From NCBI GenBank assembly GCA_017467585.1, contig JAFUSR010000004.1, forward strand, positions 664,620 through 721,194: a stretch of 56,575 nucleotides of DNA, in the 5' to 3' direction. The stretch's first letter is position 1, and the number at the start of each line of letters is the position of its first letter. Below, piece after piece: positions 1 to 9,025 of the stretch. The DNA comes from Clostridia bacterium (lineage in GTDB: Bacteria; Bacillota; Clostridia; Christensenellales; UBA1242). Under the pieces are notes generated by a model. The model worked only from the letters and a program-made list of their open reading frames with translations. It had not been told where the DNA came from and made no database searches. A program made the translations under genes and the position numbers.

Positions 1-598
1 TTGATGTGTTTTCCATGCTCTTTCTGGCAATCTTGTCGATTTCATCGATATAAATTATGCCGCGCTGAGCACGAGCAATGTCGTAGTCTGCGTTTTGAAT
101 AAGCTTAAGCAAAATGTTTTCAACATCTTCACCAACATAACCAGCTTCGGTTAGTGTTGTTGCATCGGCAGTTGCAAATGGAACATCCAAAATTTTGGCA
201 AGAGTTCTTGCCAGAAGCGTCTTTCCGCTACCTGTTGGACCAAGCATTAACACATTGCTCTTTTCGAGTTCAACATCAGCCGAATTGTTTTCTTTGCTCT
301 CTAAGACATAGTTTATGCGCTTATAGTGGTTATAAACACTAACTGCGAGCACTTCTTTTGCCTTTTCTTGGCCAATTATATATTCGTCTAGCTTTGCCCT
401 GATTTCGGCTGGTTTTGGCAGTTTTAGCTTGTTTTTTGACTTGTGTTTGTTTTCTTCAACACGCAAAATTTCGCCACAGATATTCACGCAGTCTTCGCAG
501 ATGCAGGTTTTTCCATCTGGGCTTTCAATTACGTGGCTAACACTTGCCTTTGGTCTGCCACAAAAATTACAAACGTCGATTGTTGTTTGGTCTGACAT
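1..598 (-). CDS. clpX: ClpX, ATP-dependent Clp protease ATP-binding subunit (partial, C-terminus beyond left edge)
   Basis: ClpX is the hexameric AAA+ unfoldase that feeds substrates into ClpP. The reading frame opens at the ATG at 598 and runs off the window, giving the first 199 residues. An N-terminal zinc-binding domain is visible (CNFCGRP, later CEDC). The Walker A motif GPTGSGKT follows around residue 119, and the segment [10 protein letters not shown] carries the Walker B acidic residues. The conserved [17 protein letters not shown] stretch between them is typical of ClpX. The start has a GGAG site and lies 8 bp after the clpP stop, so it is the last gene of tig-clpP-clpX. The identification is secure; only the C-terminal half cannot be seen. 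Confidence 0.97.
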   Translation of the reverse strand, partial: MSDQTTIDVCNFCGRPKASVSHVIESPDGKTCICEDCVNICGEILRVEENKHKSKNKLKLPKPAEIRAKLDEYIIGQEKAKEVLAVSVYNHYKRINYVLESKENNSADVELEKSNVLMLGPTGSGKTLLARTLAKILDVPFATADATTLTEAGYVGEDVENILLKLIQNADYDIARAQRGIIYIDEIDKIARKSMENTS

Positions 599-606
599 AT
601 AATCTC

Positions 607-1203
607 CTATCTTTTATTGAAAATGTTGTCGATAAGACCATATTTTTTGGCCTCATCAGCAGTGAGATAATTATCTCTGTCGGTGTCTTTTTCTATCTGT
701 TCAATTGGTTGTCCAGAAGCATCAGACAAAATTTTGTTGAGCTTCTTCTTTGTTCTTAAAATATGCTCAGCGTGAATTTTGATGTCGCTTGCTTGACCTG
801 CCAAACCCTGCATAAGTGGTTGGTGAATCATGACTTCTGCGTTTGGAAGAGCCGATCTCTTGCCCTTTGTTCCGCTTGCGAGAAGCACACTTGCCATGCT
901 GGCTGCAAGACCAATGCAGACTGTGTGAACATCACACTTGATATATTTCATTGTGTCATAAATTGCCATTCCGGCAGAAATGCTTCCGCCAGGGCTGTTG
1001 ATATACATCATAATGTCTTTGTCTGGGTCTTTGGCTTCTAGGTAGATAAGTTGTGCAACAATGGTGTTTGCCATTGTGTCTTCGATTTCGCCAGAGACAA
1101 AAATTATTCTGTCTTCCAAAAGTCTTGAATAAATGTCGTAAGTTCTCTCGCCGCGGTTTGTTTGCTCAACAACATATGGCATTGAAATGTTCTTTTCTTT
1201 CAT
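607..1203 (-). CDS. clpP: ClpP, ATP-dependent Clp protease proteolytic subunit
   Basis: Serine peptidase (family S14) that forms the double heptameric chamber of the Clp protease. The 198 residues match the family length. The catalytic triad is present: Ser102 in GLAASMAS, His127 in MIHQP, and Asp177 in DRDNY. The oligomer-contact segment INSPGGS lies at about 69-75. The start is the ATG after GAGGAG. It sits between tig and clpX, the classical arrangement, so ClpP and its ATPase are co-expressed. Confidence 0.98.
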   Translation of the reverse strand: MKEKNISMPYVVEQTNRGERTYDIYSRLLEDRIIFVSGEIEDTMANTIVAQLIYLEAKDPDKDIMMYINSPGGSISAGMAIYDTMKYIKCDVHTVCIGLAASMASVLLASGTKGKRSALPNAEVMIHQPLMQGLAGQASDIKIHAEHILRTKKKLNKILSDASGQPIEQIEKDTDRDNYLTADEAKKYGLIDNIFNKR

Positions 1204-1268
1204 AAAAATCTCCTCTTAGAAAAGTTGCACACAAAATAATTATGTTTATCTTGCGTGCAAAATGTTTT

Positions 1269-2555
1269 TTATTTTAAATTGTTTAAGTCTTTAAGTCTGT
1301 CAATAACCTTTTCGCTAACAATGTTGCTTTTGATTGTGTCTTCTTGAGCATGATTCATTGTCTTTTTAAGTTCTGCAGGTTTTTTGTTCATGCGTTTTGC
1401 AAGTTCAGCAAGTTTTGCATCGAACTCTTCTGCTGTTGCTTCAATTTTTTCTGCTTTGATGATTTCTTGAAGAACAAGGTTTGTTTTAACAGAGTTTCTT
1501 GCGTCTGCTTCGCGAGATTTGCGATAAGCCTCTTCGGTTGTGTTCATATATTTGAGATAGTCTTCGAAGCGAAGTCCTTGATATGCCAAGCGCTCACGGA
1601 TGTCTGAAATAAAGCTGTCAAGTTGGGTTTCAACCATGGCATCAGGAACGTCAACTTTTGCGTTGTCGACAACTTTTTGAACAAGTTCGTCTTCGAGTCT
1701 GTGCTCTTCGGCGTGTTCCTTGTTATGCTTAATGTTTGCCTTAATGTCGGCTTTTAATTCATCGAGAGTGTTAAATTCGCTAACATCAGATGCAAAAGCA
1801 TCGTCAAGTTTTGGCAAGTGCTTTTCGCGAATTCCGAGTAGTTTAACATGGAACACAGCTGGCTTTCCAGCGAGTTCGTCGGCATGATAGTTTTGTGGGA
1901 AGGTAACATTTAAGTCTTTTTCTTCGCCTATCTTCATTCCTACCATTTGATCTTCAAAACCATCAATAAATGTGTGTGAGCCAAGTTCAAGTTCTTGATC
2001 TTTAGCAGTTCCACCAGCAAAAACTTTTCCGTTTACGCTGCCAGAATAGTCAAGGTTAACAAGGTCGCCAAGTTTGGCAGCACGAGATGTAACCTCTTCG
2101 AATCTTGCTTGTTTTTCTTTCATTGCCTCAAGTTCTCTGTTAACTTCTTCAGCGGTAACTTTGATGGCCTTCTTTTCTATTTTCAAATTTTTATATTCGC
2201 CAAGTGTAACGTCTGGCAAAACAGTGATTGTTGCGGTAAACACAACACCCTTGTCGGTAAACTCTTTAACTTCGACATCTGGATAGCTAACAGGGAAAAT
2301 TTGAGTTTCTTTGTCTAACATTTCTGTGTATAATCTTGGGCAAGCGTCGTTAAAAGCATCCTCATAAAAAACATATTCGCCATAAGTTTGTTCAATAACT
2401 TTGCGAGGTACTTTTCCTTGACGAAAACCTTGAAGTTTGTATTTATTTTTATTTTTTTGGTAAGCCTTTTCTACTTCGTCTTCCCATTCTTTTGCGGTGA
2501 GATTGAATGTTACAACAATCTTTCCGTCCTTTTTTTCACCAACGGTGTATTTCAT
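1269..2555 (-). CDS. tig: Trigger factor, ribosome-associated chaperone and peptidyl-prolyl isomerase
   Basis: Trigger factor binds the ribosome exit tunnel and shields nascent chains. The 428 residues fit the three-domain family. The ribosome-binding signature GFRQGKVP is at 43-50. An FKBP-type isomerase domain follows at about 150-245, with GSHTFIDGFEDQMVGM inside it. A helical C-terminal chaperone domain ends the protein. The Shine-Dalgarno site is AAAGGAG. It is the first gene of the tig-clpP-clpX operon and has a good sigma-A promoter upstream. Confidence 0.97.
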   Translation of the reverse strand: MKYTVGEKKDGKIVVTFNLTAKEWEDEVEKAYQKNKNKYKLQGFRQGKVPRKVIEQTYGEYVFYEDAFNDACPRLYTEMLDKETQIFPVSYPDVEVKEFTDKGVVFTATITVLPDVTLGEYKNLKIEKKAIKVTAEEVNRELEAMKEKQARFEEVTSRAAKLGDLVNLDYSGSVNGKVFAGGTAKDQELELGSHTFIDGFEDQMVGMKIGEEKDLNVTFPQNYHADELAGKPAVFHVKLLGIREKHLPKLDDAFASDVSEFNTLDELKADIKANIKHNKEHAEEHRLEDELVQKVVDNAKVDVPDAMVETQLDSFISDIRERLAYQGLRFEDYLKYMNTTEEAYRKSREADARNSVKTNLVLQEIIKAEKIEATAEEFDAKLAELAKRMNKKPAELKKTMNHAQEDTIKSNIVSEKVIDRLKDLNNLK

Positions 2556-2627
2556 TTTTGTCTCCTTTAGAATTTGTGTGTATTTTAGTTTTTAGGGCAA
2601 AATGGCCCAAAAACACCTTATGGCATA

Positions 2628-2656
2628 ATATTAAGTCAAAAGCCACTTTTTGTCAA
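2628..2656 (-). promoter_or_regulatory. Sigma-A promoter of the tig-clpP-clpX operon
   Basis: On the minus strand TTGACA (2656-2651), a 17-bp spacer and TAATAT (2633-2628) form a near-consensus promoter about 75 bp before the tig start. The leader contains a small hairpin (GGGCCATTTTGCCC). A single CtsR-like half site overlaps the region, but no full heptad repeat is present. Confidence 0.75.
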
Positions 2657-2680
2657 GCGAAGAGTGACAATTGCCAACAA

Positions 2681-2706
2681 AAAAGAGCGAATTTTTCGCT
2701 CTTTTT
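2681..2706. terminator. Intrinsic terminator after the giant surface-protein gene
   Basis: Perfect hairpin of AAAAGAGCGA and TCGCTCTTTT with a T-rich tail on both strands. On the minus strand it lies just after the stop codon at 2717. Confidence 0.8.
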
Positions 2707-2716
2707 GTTGGTTTTG

Positions 2717-5700
2717 TTAGTCCCCAATGTGAATGCCTTCGAAGTCGACTTCAAGTTCGCCCTTGCCCTCAGCCAAGAGTCTAAACTTGTCGTCTAACCA
2801 AACGTCTTGGTTTGGAATGTCCTCTGAATTTTCTGAAACGAGGTTCATAACGCCATCGGTGTCGCCAAGGCGCAGTTCGCCTGCCGTCTCCTTAACTATC
2901 TCTATCGTTGGGCTGTTTGTGCTAAACACATAAGTGGTGTTTGGATCTTCCCTTTGAATAACAACGCCACCTGCAACAAAGCCGTCACCAACTTTTGGCA
3001 AGAAGTTGTAAACAACCTCTTGATTTGCCAGCAACTCAATTGAAACAATTCGCTTGTTTGTTCCTCTTGCAACAACAACATCACCCACCATCAATCCGTC
3101 ATCAACACTTCTATAACCACTCTCAGTAAAGAGTTTGTGGCTTGAGGTTATGTCGAGATGAGTTCCGTCTTCAAACCAAATTCTGTTTGTGTTGTCGGCG
3201 TTGAGTGCAGAATATTTCATTTTGACAGTTGTTAAAACATATTTTCCAGTGTTAGAATTATATGCCACAATTTTGTCGTTAAATGTGAGTTCACGTGCCT
3301 TTTTGGTTGTTCCGTTAAAGTCAACCAAAACATCTGTGTCCGGTGTGACGCAAGAAACAGTTGATCTAGTGAAGTTTGCGGTTAAGATGAAAGATTTCAT
3401 AATGTGTCTGTCAACAACACCACCAGAGCCCTCAGTCCAACCGTTAAACGAATAATTATAAGTTGAGGTGCTTGTTGTGGCAACAGCATAAGCATCAATA
3501 TAGGTACTCCAACTTTGGGTATACCAGTTTGTATTTTGGGTGTTTAAAACGGAAGAAACTTTCAATCCAAAAGGAACACTTCTCGTAAATGATGCAGCAG
3601 CTGTTCCACCACCCTGTCTAACCTTTCCGTAAGAGCTGTTGTTAGATTTAACTGTTACGATGATTGGTGTTCCTGAGCCATTGCCAGTAAGGCTAAAGTA
3701 TTGACCATTTTCTAGATCATCAAACGAAGTTGTGTTGTTAATTGTGTAAGTAGTGCTTGTTACAATGCCAGTGAGTGTTGTTCCAGCAGCATTCATTTTA
3801 TAATAAAAATAGTAACCACCAGCATAAGAGGTAGTAACAGCCAGTCCTGCTTTCTTATGATATGCTGTCAACGTGGTATATGAGCCTGAGGTTTTGCTAA
3901 CAGTGGAACCATTTATTGTAACCGTTGCACTTGAGCTAGCACTCTGCGCATAATAGAAGTGAATTGTCTTTTTATAGACTGCATAAAGTGTCACCGTGCC
4001 GCCATTTGTTGAGGTCAAGTTGCTAAACGAAGCACCATCTGTTTTATAAATTGATGTTGAGGTGCTAGATGTTGCCCAACCAGCAAAAGTTGCGTCAGAA
4101 TATGAGAAGCCTAGTGTACTTGCTGTTGGCAAGGTATAGGTTGTTCCATAAGAATAAGCGTTTGCCCCACCATAGTTGGTTTGGGTTGTGCCAGAGCCGC
4201 CGTTTACGTTTAAGGTAATCGAATATTTATTAGCTGTCCACTGCGCTGTGAGTTCAATTCCTCCCTGACCACCTTGGTCGTCTGTGAAGAAATTCTTTAT
4301 GTAATATGTTGTAGGAATAACCGTGCTCGTTGTGAGAGACGATGTGCATGAACTTGAAGATGAGCCATATTTTGCATAGGTTGACACAAAGTCTTGACCA
4401 GAAATTTTCCAACCAGAACATGTGTAGCCAGTGCGTGTCGCATTATTAAACATATCGCCATTTGTCATGGTTAAATAGTCAATTCGATAGGCAGTGTCAT
4501 AAGATAAGGGTTTTGTTGTTGCACTTGTACCGTAGGAATATGAATAACCACTTCGATCTATCAAACTAATTTCACCATTAGGGGTTAGAAGCTCAATGTC
4601 GTGAGTGTTTGCCGTTGGGGTGAATTTTATTGTTATGTTGCCATAAGCGTTTGCAGGAATGGTGAGTGTTCCGTTGCTGGTTGTTCCGCCAGAGAGCGAA
4701 CTAGTGCTGCCGCTGGTGTTAGTTGTGATGGTTGCTGAAGTATAGTGATATCCCACGCGCGTGCAATAAGTTACGTTTTTGGTTTGCTGGCTGCCGCCAA
4801 CAGTGTAAGTTGTGGCAAAGCCAGAAACATGGGTTCCGCTGTTGAGTGTGTAAGTAATGTTATAGGTGTTGCCAGTCCACTGGGCTGTGAGCTCCAATCC
4901 TCCCTGCCCGCCTTGGTCGTCTGTGAAGAAATTCTTTATGTAATAACTAGAAGGAATAACCGTGTTCGTTGTGAGAGCGTTTGTGCAATTGCTCTCTGAT
5001 GAGCCATATTTTGCATAGGTTGACACAAAGTCTTGTCCAGAAATCTTCCAACCTGTAAGAGTGTATCCAAGTCGTGTTGCAGAATAATATTGGTCACCAT
5101 TTGTCATTTCTAAATTGCTAATTTGATAGGCAGTGTCATAAGCTAATTGTTTTGTTGTCACCCACGTGCCAGCTGAATATGAAGCCGCGCCATCAAACAA
5201 GTTAATTTCACCATTAGGGGCTTGAAGCTCAATGTCATGATGGTTAACTGACCAACCGGCTGTGGCTGTTGATGCAATCGAGCCATTTGTGAATGTTGAT
5301 CCACTGACTGTGCCTTGGCCGGTTCCGCCAGAGATTGTCCAGCCAGTAAATGTGTAGCCAGGTCTGGTGACTGTTGGCAGAGTTATTGAAGCCTGATAAA
5401 CTCCCTCATAATAAGAGTTTCCGCTGTTAGTTCCGCCATTTGCGTTTATGGTTACCTTGTGGTAAGAATAAACACTTTTGCTTGAAATTCCGGCATATGT
5501 TCCCGCAAGATTATCTGTTTGAGAAGACGACGAGCAAAGTTTTATGTTGCTCGACTGACTGCTGTTTGGGGTTGTGCTGCTGCCATAAGTGGCAACAACG
5601 CCAGTGTAAGTGGCAATTCCGCTGTTGACAATTTTAAGTGCGCTTGTGAGGTTTGTGTTTATGTTAACAGTGCACTTAGAGAAGTCAGGAATGTCCAAAT

Positions 5701-8700
5701 AGCCAAGGTTTGCCCCTGTTGCGCCGTTGATGTTATATGTGTTGCCGCCCCAAACGCTGTTGGCGCCGCTGTTGGCATAAATGTAAGTTGCTGAACCAGA
5801 GGTGTAGTTAAATGTTGCATTGTTTGTAACAGTAGTTGTTGGAAGTGTTGCGCCATCTAGGTTGAGGGTTGCTCCTGAAAATGCAAAAATCACACCGCGC
5901 TGAGTGCCACTGTTGCCAGAAAATGTTCCGTTTTTAAGTGTTAGTGTTGTGCCCGAACCAGATATTGCAATTCCACCACCCCAATATGCAATGTTGGTTG
6001 TGACCGACGTGTTGGCGCTTTCAAATGTGCTGCTTCCACCCATCTGAACAAAGCCACCGCCCCAACCAATTGAATAGTTATATCCAATTGAACCATAGCC
6101 TGAGAAAGTGAAACCTGTTGTGGTGTAAAGTCCGCCACCACCGGCTGTGCCTGTGTTGTTATTGGTGTGACCATAGTTATAATAAACTTTTGCATAATTG
6201 GTTGAACTCTCTGAGCCAATTGTGAGAGTTCCTGAGTTATAAATTCCACCACCAAGATTGGTTGCCTTGTTGCCATAGTTTGATGCTGATGACGCATATT
6301 GTACGCCGTCTCTGCCAATAACACCGCCGGTGAAAGAGAATGTTCCGGTGTTGTAAACGCCGCCGCCGTTGGCTGCAACATTGGCAGCAGCCGCCGTTGT
6401 TCCGCCAATTGTTCCGCCGGTCATGTTAAATGTTCCGGTGTTATTATGAACGCCGCCGCCGTTGCCAGTGGCTGTGTTTTGAGAAATTGTTCCGCCGGAC
6501 ATGGTAATAGTTCCATAGTTGTTAAGCACTCCACCGCCGTTACCACTGACTGCAACGTTGCCTAAAATTGAGCCACCACTGATATTCACTTTGTGGGCAG
6601 TGTATGAAGAAGAATTATAGCCGCTAAAAATTCCGCCGCCACTTGTGCTTGCGCCATTATATTTGATAACGGCGCTGCCGCTGACGTTAACTGTGCCGCT
6701 TGTGTGGTTATAAATTCCACCACCATTAACTCCGGCATAGTTATATGCCACTGTTCCGCCAGAAACTGACAAGGTCACCGAACCTTCTATCATAATTCCG
6801 CCGCCGTAACTTGAAGCATAGTTGCTGCGTGTATCCGCCGATGTGCTTGCTGCTGCCGTAGTTTTGCTAGAGTCGCCAATTGTTCCGCCGGTCACCGAAA
6901 TTGAGCCTGAGTGGCAACCAACGCCGCCACCAAACGTAGCTGAGTTTTTAAAGATGTTGCCACCAGAAATGGTTAAAACACCAGTTGCGTGGTGAACTCC
7001 ACCGCCATAAGATGCTGAGTTATTATTTATGTTTCCGCCAGAGATGTTGGTTGTTCCCGCAGAGCGAACTCCACCGCCATAAGAGCCTGCAGTGTTATAA
7101 GCCACCGTGCCGGCAGACATGTTGAGTGTGCCTGAAGAGAAAATTCCACCACCGTATGTGTTAGTTCCACTTACACTTGATGTTGCAGTGTTGTAGGTTA
7201 TGTTAGCGTTGGCGTTGTTGATTGTGAGAGTTCCAGTGTTATAAATTCCGCCGCCACTAACTGCTGAGTTGGCAGTTTCTGAGCCACCAATTGTGCCGCC
7301 GGACATGGTAAAGTTTCCGGCGTTGTAAACGCCGCCGCCATAGGTTGTTGCGGTGTTTTCGGAAATTGTTGTGCCAGAAAGTGTGACGGTGTTTGAAGTG
7401 TTGGCGTTGAAAAGGCCCGCGCCGTAGCCAGCCTCGTTTTCAGAAATTGTTCCGCCAGAAAGTGTTTTTGCGTAGTTTCCGGCGTTGTAAATATAAATTC
7501 CGCCACCATTGCCCGCAATGTTGCCATTGCTATCTTGAGTGCTGTTGCGAGAAATTGTTCCACCTGAAATGCCCATAACACCATGTTCACTCCATATTCC
7601 GCCGCCCTGCGCAGAAGAACCCTTAGCAACGTTGTTAATAACTGCTCCTGAAGACATGTAAAACCTTCCAGAAACATAAACGCCACCACCTTTACCACCG
7701 TTAGAGGTGCAGCCATAAATTCTGCCTGTCCAGTTTGCTTGTGTTGAATTGTTTGAATAACCTAAATATACTCCATGCTGAACATAGTTCCATGTTCCAT
7801 AAATAGCTCCGCCATTGGCAGCTGCTGAGCAACTTTCAATTTTTGCTGCACCATACATGAAGACTTGTTGTTGAGTCGCTCCAGCGTTGTAAGCAGCTTG
7901 GTTTGTGCTCATGAAAATCGCGCCGCCTTGATTCCCTGTTGACTTGCAACCAGAAATAAGAGTGGTTCCATAAAGATAAATGTTTCCGCCATTGGCACAA
8001 ATTGCACCACCACTACCATTGAGCGAAAAACGATAAATGTTAACATTTTCGAGTTTAAGTTCAGGAATTCCAGAAAGTGAATCGATATAAAATGCCCTTG
8101 CCGCGGTGTCGGCACTTGAACTGCCATAGGTTGCATTTTTGAAAGTAACCGTGCCTTTGTTGATAACGGCAACTTTTGCGTCGGTTGAAGAAAGTGCCGA
8201 AAGCGAGTTGACGCCCTTGCTTGTTTTGATTTTGGCGCCGTCGATTTCGACAATCTTTCCACCAGTAACCATGTCGCCCAAAGTGAATTTGGCGTCGGCT
8301 GTGGCAGTTATATGGCTCTCAACATTGCTGGCTGAAATTACGTTGATGTTTAGCTCGCCATTTTTGAGTTCGGCAGAAAGAAGCTGAGAGAAAACCTTTT
8401 CGGCTTGTTCGCCCTCGCCGATTGAGGTTGATGACAGGCGTGAACGGCTGAGACCCTCTCGACTTTGCTCCCCTGCGGTCGCTCCGCTTAGGGTGACAAA
8501 ATCAGATGACGCACTGTCGCCTGCGCCCAAATCAATGAGAACCTTTTCGCCATTGGCAAGAACATATTCGCCATTTTCGTCAACACTAGAAAAGCCAGAA
8601 GCAACCGCTTCTGCCCAATTGAAATAGTGCTCACCCACAGGGGCTTGCTCGGTTTGGGTTTTGCTGCTAACCAGCGAAGAGATTAAAACGCCGAGAGCAC

Positions 8701-8758
8701 TTGCCGCAACCAAAAAAGGAGCAACAGCAAATAAGAGTATTTTTTTGAAAGTCTTCAT
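2717..8758 (-). CDS. Giant secreted beta-helix/InlB-repeat surface protein with C-terminal Hint domain
   Basis: A 2013-residue exported protein. Residues 1-35 form a lysine-led hydrophobic signal or anchor. Residues ~190-1050 are a glycine-rich right-handed beta-helix with dozens of GGGIYN/GGGVYN and NISGG turns, as in polymorphic adhesins. From ~1095 come InlB B-type repeats (ANGG..., RPGYTFTGW), including two near-identical ~120-residue modules at about 1170-1290 and 1385-1505. Residues 1803-1937 form a Hint (hedgehog/intein) domain: Cys1803 in SCVTPDTDV, the TSSH motif with Thr1871/His1874, and a closing strand VAGGVVIQ. A 74-residue tail follows. No LPXTG motif or C-terminal membrane anchor is seen. 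The start has AGGAGGG. Residues ~88-110 come from a GC-rich dispersed repeat. Role as adhesin is inferred; domain calls are firm. Confidence 0.85.
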   Translation of the reverse strand: MKTFKKILLFAVAPFLVAASALGVLISSLVSSKTQTEQAPVGEHYFNWAEAVASGFSSVDENGEYVLANGEKVLIDLGAGDSASSDFVTLSGATAGEQSREGLSRSRLSSTSIGEGEQAEKVFSQLLSAELKNGELNINVISASNVESHITATADAKFTLGDMVTGGKIVEIDGAKIKTSKGVNSLSALSSTDAKVAVINKGTVTFKNATYGSSSADTAARAFYIDSLSGIPELKLENVNIYRFSLNGSGGAICANGGNIYLYGTTLISGCKSTGNQGGAIFMSTNQAAYNAGATQQQVFMYGAAKIESCSAAANGGAIYGTWNYVQHGVYLGYSNNSTQANWTGRIYGCTSNGGKGGGVYVSGRFYMSSGAVINNVAKGSSAQGGGIWSEHGVMGISGGTISRNSTQDSNGNIAGNGGGIYIYNAGNYAKTLSGGTISENEAGYGAGLFNANTSNTVTLSGTTISENTATTYGGGVYNAGNFTMSGGTIGGSETANSAVSGGGIYNTGTLTINNANANITYNTATSSVSGTNTYGGGIFSSGTLNMSAGTVAYNTAGSYGGGVRSAGTTNISGGNINNNSASYGGGVHHATGVLTISGGNIFKNSATFGGGVGCHSGSISVTGGTIGDSSKTTAAASTSADTRSNYASSYGGGIMIEGSVTLSVSGGTVAYNYAGVNGGGIYNHTSGTVNVSGSAVIKYNGASTSGGGIFSGYNSSSYTAHKVNISGGSILGNVAVSGNGGGVLNNYGTITMSGGTISQNTATGNGGGVHNNTGTFNMTGGTIGGTTAAAANVAANGGGVYNTGTFSFTGGVIGRDGVQYASSASNYGNKATNLGGGIYNSGTLTIGSESSTNYAKVYYNYGHTNNNTGTAGGGGLYTTTGFTFSGYGSIGYNYSIGWGGGFVQMGGSSTFESANTSVTTNIAYWGGGIAISGSGTTLTLKNGTFSGNSGTQRGVIFAFSGATLNLDGATLPTTTVTNNATFNYTSGSATYIYANSGANSVWGGNTYNINGATGANLGYLDIPDFSKCTVNINTNLTSALKIVNSGIATYTGVVATYGSSTTPNSSQSSNIKLCSSSSQTDNLAGTYAGISSKSVYSYHKVTINANGGTNSGNSYYEGVYQASITLPTVTRPGYTFTGWTISGGTGQGTVSGSTFTNGSIASTATAGWSVNHHDIELQAPNGEINLFDGAASYSAGTWVTTKQLAYDTAYQISNLEMTNGDQYYSATRLGYTLTGWKISGQDFVSTYAKYGSSESNCTNALTTNTVIPSSYYIKNFFTDDQGGQGGLELTAQWTGNTYNITYTLNSGTHVSGFATTYTVGGSQQTKNVTYCTRVGYHYTSATITTNTSGSTSSLSGGTTSNGTLTIPANAYGNITIKFTPTANTHDIELLTPNGEISLIDRSGYSYSYGTSATTKPLSYDTAYRIDYLTMTNGDMFNNATRTGYTCSGWKISGQDFVSTYAKYGSSSSSCTSSLTTSTVIPTTYYIKNFFTDDQGGQGGIELTAQWTANKYSITLNVNGGSGTTQTNYGGANAYSYGTTYTLPTASTLGFSYSDATFAGWATSSTSTSIYKTDGASFSNLTSTNGGTVTLYAVYKKTIHFYYAQSASSSATVTINGSTVSKTSGSYTTLTAYHKKAGLAVTTSYAGGYYFYYKMNAAGTTLTGIVTSTTYTINNTTSFDDLENGQYFSLTGNGSGTPIIVTVKSNNSSYGKVRQGGGTAAASFTRSVPFGLKVSSVLNTQNTNWYTQSWSTYIDAYAVATTSTSTYNYSFNGWTEGSGGVVDRHIMKSFILTANFTRSTVSCVTPDTDVLVDFNGTTKKARELTFNDKIVAYNSNTGKYVLTTVKMKYSALNADNTNRIWFEDGTHLDITSSHKLFTESGYRSVDDGLMVGDVVVARGTNKRIVSIELLANQEVVYNFLPKVGDGFVAGGVVIQREDPNTTYVFSTNSPTIEIVKETAGELRLGDTDGVMNLVSENSEDIPNQDVWLDDKFRLLAEGKGELEVDFEGIHIGD
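4237..5248 (-). repeat. Two direct ~367-bp intragenic repeats (4237-4604 and 4877-5248)
   Basis: The two segments code for successive modules of the giant surface protein that both contain WKISGQDFVSTYAKYGSS and FFTDDQGGQGG. Long stretches are identical at nucleotide level (for example around 4277-4302 and 4917-4942), so this is a recent duplication or gene-converted pair. Confidence 0.85.
8430..8497. repeat. GC-rich dispersed repeat, copy inside the giant surface-protein gene
   Basis: Shares a core of about 50 bp with 8971-9025 (CCTCTCGACT, GCTCCC, GCGGTCGCT, CGCTTAGG). It is read in frame and encodes the segment with SREGLSRSRLSS. It contrasts with the AT-rich surroundings. Confidence 0.8.
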
Positions 8759-8951
8759 TATTTGCTCTCGCCCTCCTGTTTTTTTTGGTTATTTTGTATT
8801 TTTCTGAATTTATTTTAGCACAATAATACAAACCAACGCAAATAATTTTGAGTGGTTATTTAATTTAATTAAATATTTTTTTTTTAGACTTGTGGGGTTG
8901 GTCGCTTTGTTTCCAGCCCTTTTTTGCTCAGATGCGTGGGCCCTGTTCGTT

Positions 8952-9025
8952 GTCATTCTGAGCGGAGGCAAAACCGCTAGATCCTCTCGACTGCGCTCCC
9001 GTGTGGTCGCTTCGCTTAGGATGAC
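8952..9025. repeat. GC-rich dispersed repeat, intergenic copy with inverted ends
   Basis: A 74-bp element with imperfect inverted ends (GTCATTCTGAGCGGAG against GTCATCCTAAGCGAAG on the other strand). The core matches the copy at 8430-8497. Related GC-rich blocks continue to about 9140 (GGGGCGGCTTTGCC and GGGGCGGTTTTGCC, and a CGAACAGGG/CCCTGTTCG inverted pair). Confidence 0.8.

Noticed and set aside
2634..2656. CtsR operator before tig
   Set aside because: Only one AGTCAAA half is present; the tandem heptad is missing.
5941..6408. 155-residue and other long minus-strand frames inside the giant surface gene
   Set aside because: They are alternative frames of the glycine-rich repeat region with low-complexity translation and no start signals.
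5900..8000. Regularly repeated short motifs that could look like a CRISPR or satellite array
   Set aside because: The motifs are codons of the GGGIYN/NISGG turns of one long open frame, with irregular spacing and diverged copies.
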